Below, in pieces: positions 5,620 through 5,896 of a DNA stretch of 5,896 bases (within the stretch, counting starts at the first letter, position 1; every line of letters begins with the position of its first letter). Source of the stretch: Actinomycetes bacterium (GTDB lineage Bacteria > Actinomycetota > Acidimicrobiia > Acidimicrobiales > RAAP-2); contig JAJYYT010000141.1 in the NCBI GenBank assembly GCA_021800645.1, positions 1-5,896 of the forward strand. Direction: 5' to 3'. The notes beneath the pieces were generated by a model that saw only the letters and a program-made list of their open reading frames with translations, had not been told where the DNA came from and did not search any database. Both the position numbers and the translations under genes were made by a program.

Positions 5620-5896
5620 ATGACCACGGACACGACGGACACGATCGACACCGGCGAGCACTTCGAGCTCGAAGCCGACACCGACGACCTTTTCGGCGTC
5701 GAGACGCCGCCTCCGGCGGGCTCTCCGACTCCGGCCGACGACGTCCAGCGCCCGGCCGCCAAGCCGCGTGGATCGCGGCGCAACGTCCCTCTTCGTCGTG
5801 CCGTCGAGCGCACGGTGAAGATCGCCAGCCTCGATCACGCAACCCAGGGCGTGCTGGCCGCCGCGCTCGACGTCGCAGCGCCCTCCAGCGCCGAGT
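5620..5896 (+). CDS. Hypothetical protein, 3' end outside window
   Basis: ATG at 5620 follows a good GGAGGA site and the frame stays open to the right edge (92 complete codons). The visible part starts with an acidic, Thr/Asp-rich segment (MTTDTTDTIDTGEHFELEAD, DDLFGVE), then a Pro-rich linker (ETPPPAGSPTPADD), then a basic stretch (about 45-66, with KPRGSRRN and RRAVERTVK) and the beginning of a helical region (IASLDHATQGVLAAALDVAA). A disordered acidic-then-basic N-terminus ahead of a folded domain could belong to a DNA- or membrane-associated protein, but I do not recognise a family. It is transcribed away from the T4SS unit and shares the 131-bp control region with it. An ATG at 5596 in the same frame would add eight residues but lacks a ribosome site. 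Confidence 0.7.
   Translation, partial: MTTDTTDTIDTGEHFELEADTDDLFGVETPPPAGSPTPADDVQRPAAKPRGSRRNVPLRRAVERTVKIASLDHATQGVLAAALDVAAPSSAE

Noticed and set aside
4434..5838. Other overlapping frames on both strands opposite or across the 315-aa gene and the divergent region (for example 4622-5623 plus, 5206-5838 minus)
   Set aside because: They overlap better supported genes, show Arg/Pro/Ala-rich compositionally driven sequence and lack ribosome sites.

Overview
The window is a high-GC stretch with almost no intergenic space. GTG and TTG starts and proteins rich in Ala, Gly and Arg point to an actinobacterium. The sequence does not allow a genus call. The content suggests part of a conjugative element (plasmid or integrative conjugative element) encoding a Gram-positive-type type IV secretion (T4SS) mating channel. 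No relaxase, coupling protein, VirB4-type ATPase, replication gene or integrase lies inside the window, so the element type is open.

Layout, right to left. Five genes run on the minus strand as one compact unit: a 315-aa soluble protein with a sigma-region-2-like N-terminal half (5488-4541); a 59-aa single-pass membrane protein overlapping its end (4554-4375); a 104-aa two-pass membrane protein (4315-4001); a 144-aa two-pass membrane protein (3996-3562); and a very large polytopic membrane protein starting at 3550. The last reads open through at least 1183 codons and leaves the left edge of the window without a stop, so about 60% of the window is a single incomplete gene. A sixth gene starts divergently on the plus strand at 5620 and runs off the right edge.

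How the genes may work together (inference from topology, size and order, not from a database match): the 104-aa and 144-aa proteins resemble in topology the small VirB2/TrbC-like and VirB3/PrgI/TcpE-like components of T4SS. The large protein has the layout of an exported VirB6/TrbL-type channel subunit: signal peptide, two membrane spans, a cysteine-bearing loop of about 300 residues, a hydrophobic core, then a long hydrophilic tail. The first gene of the unit may be a regulator or an element-specific accessory factor. The 131-bp gap between 5489 and 5619 must carry the control signals for the divergent units.

The most interesting points are the sigma-like protein lacking a recognisable region 4 but carrying a short N-terminal GVPAGGQFA-type motif, and the giant VirB6-like protein whose non-membrane cysteines after the signal peptide all fall in segments predicted to be outside the cell. 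No RNA gene, CRISPR array, insertion sequence or convincing terminator was seen.
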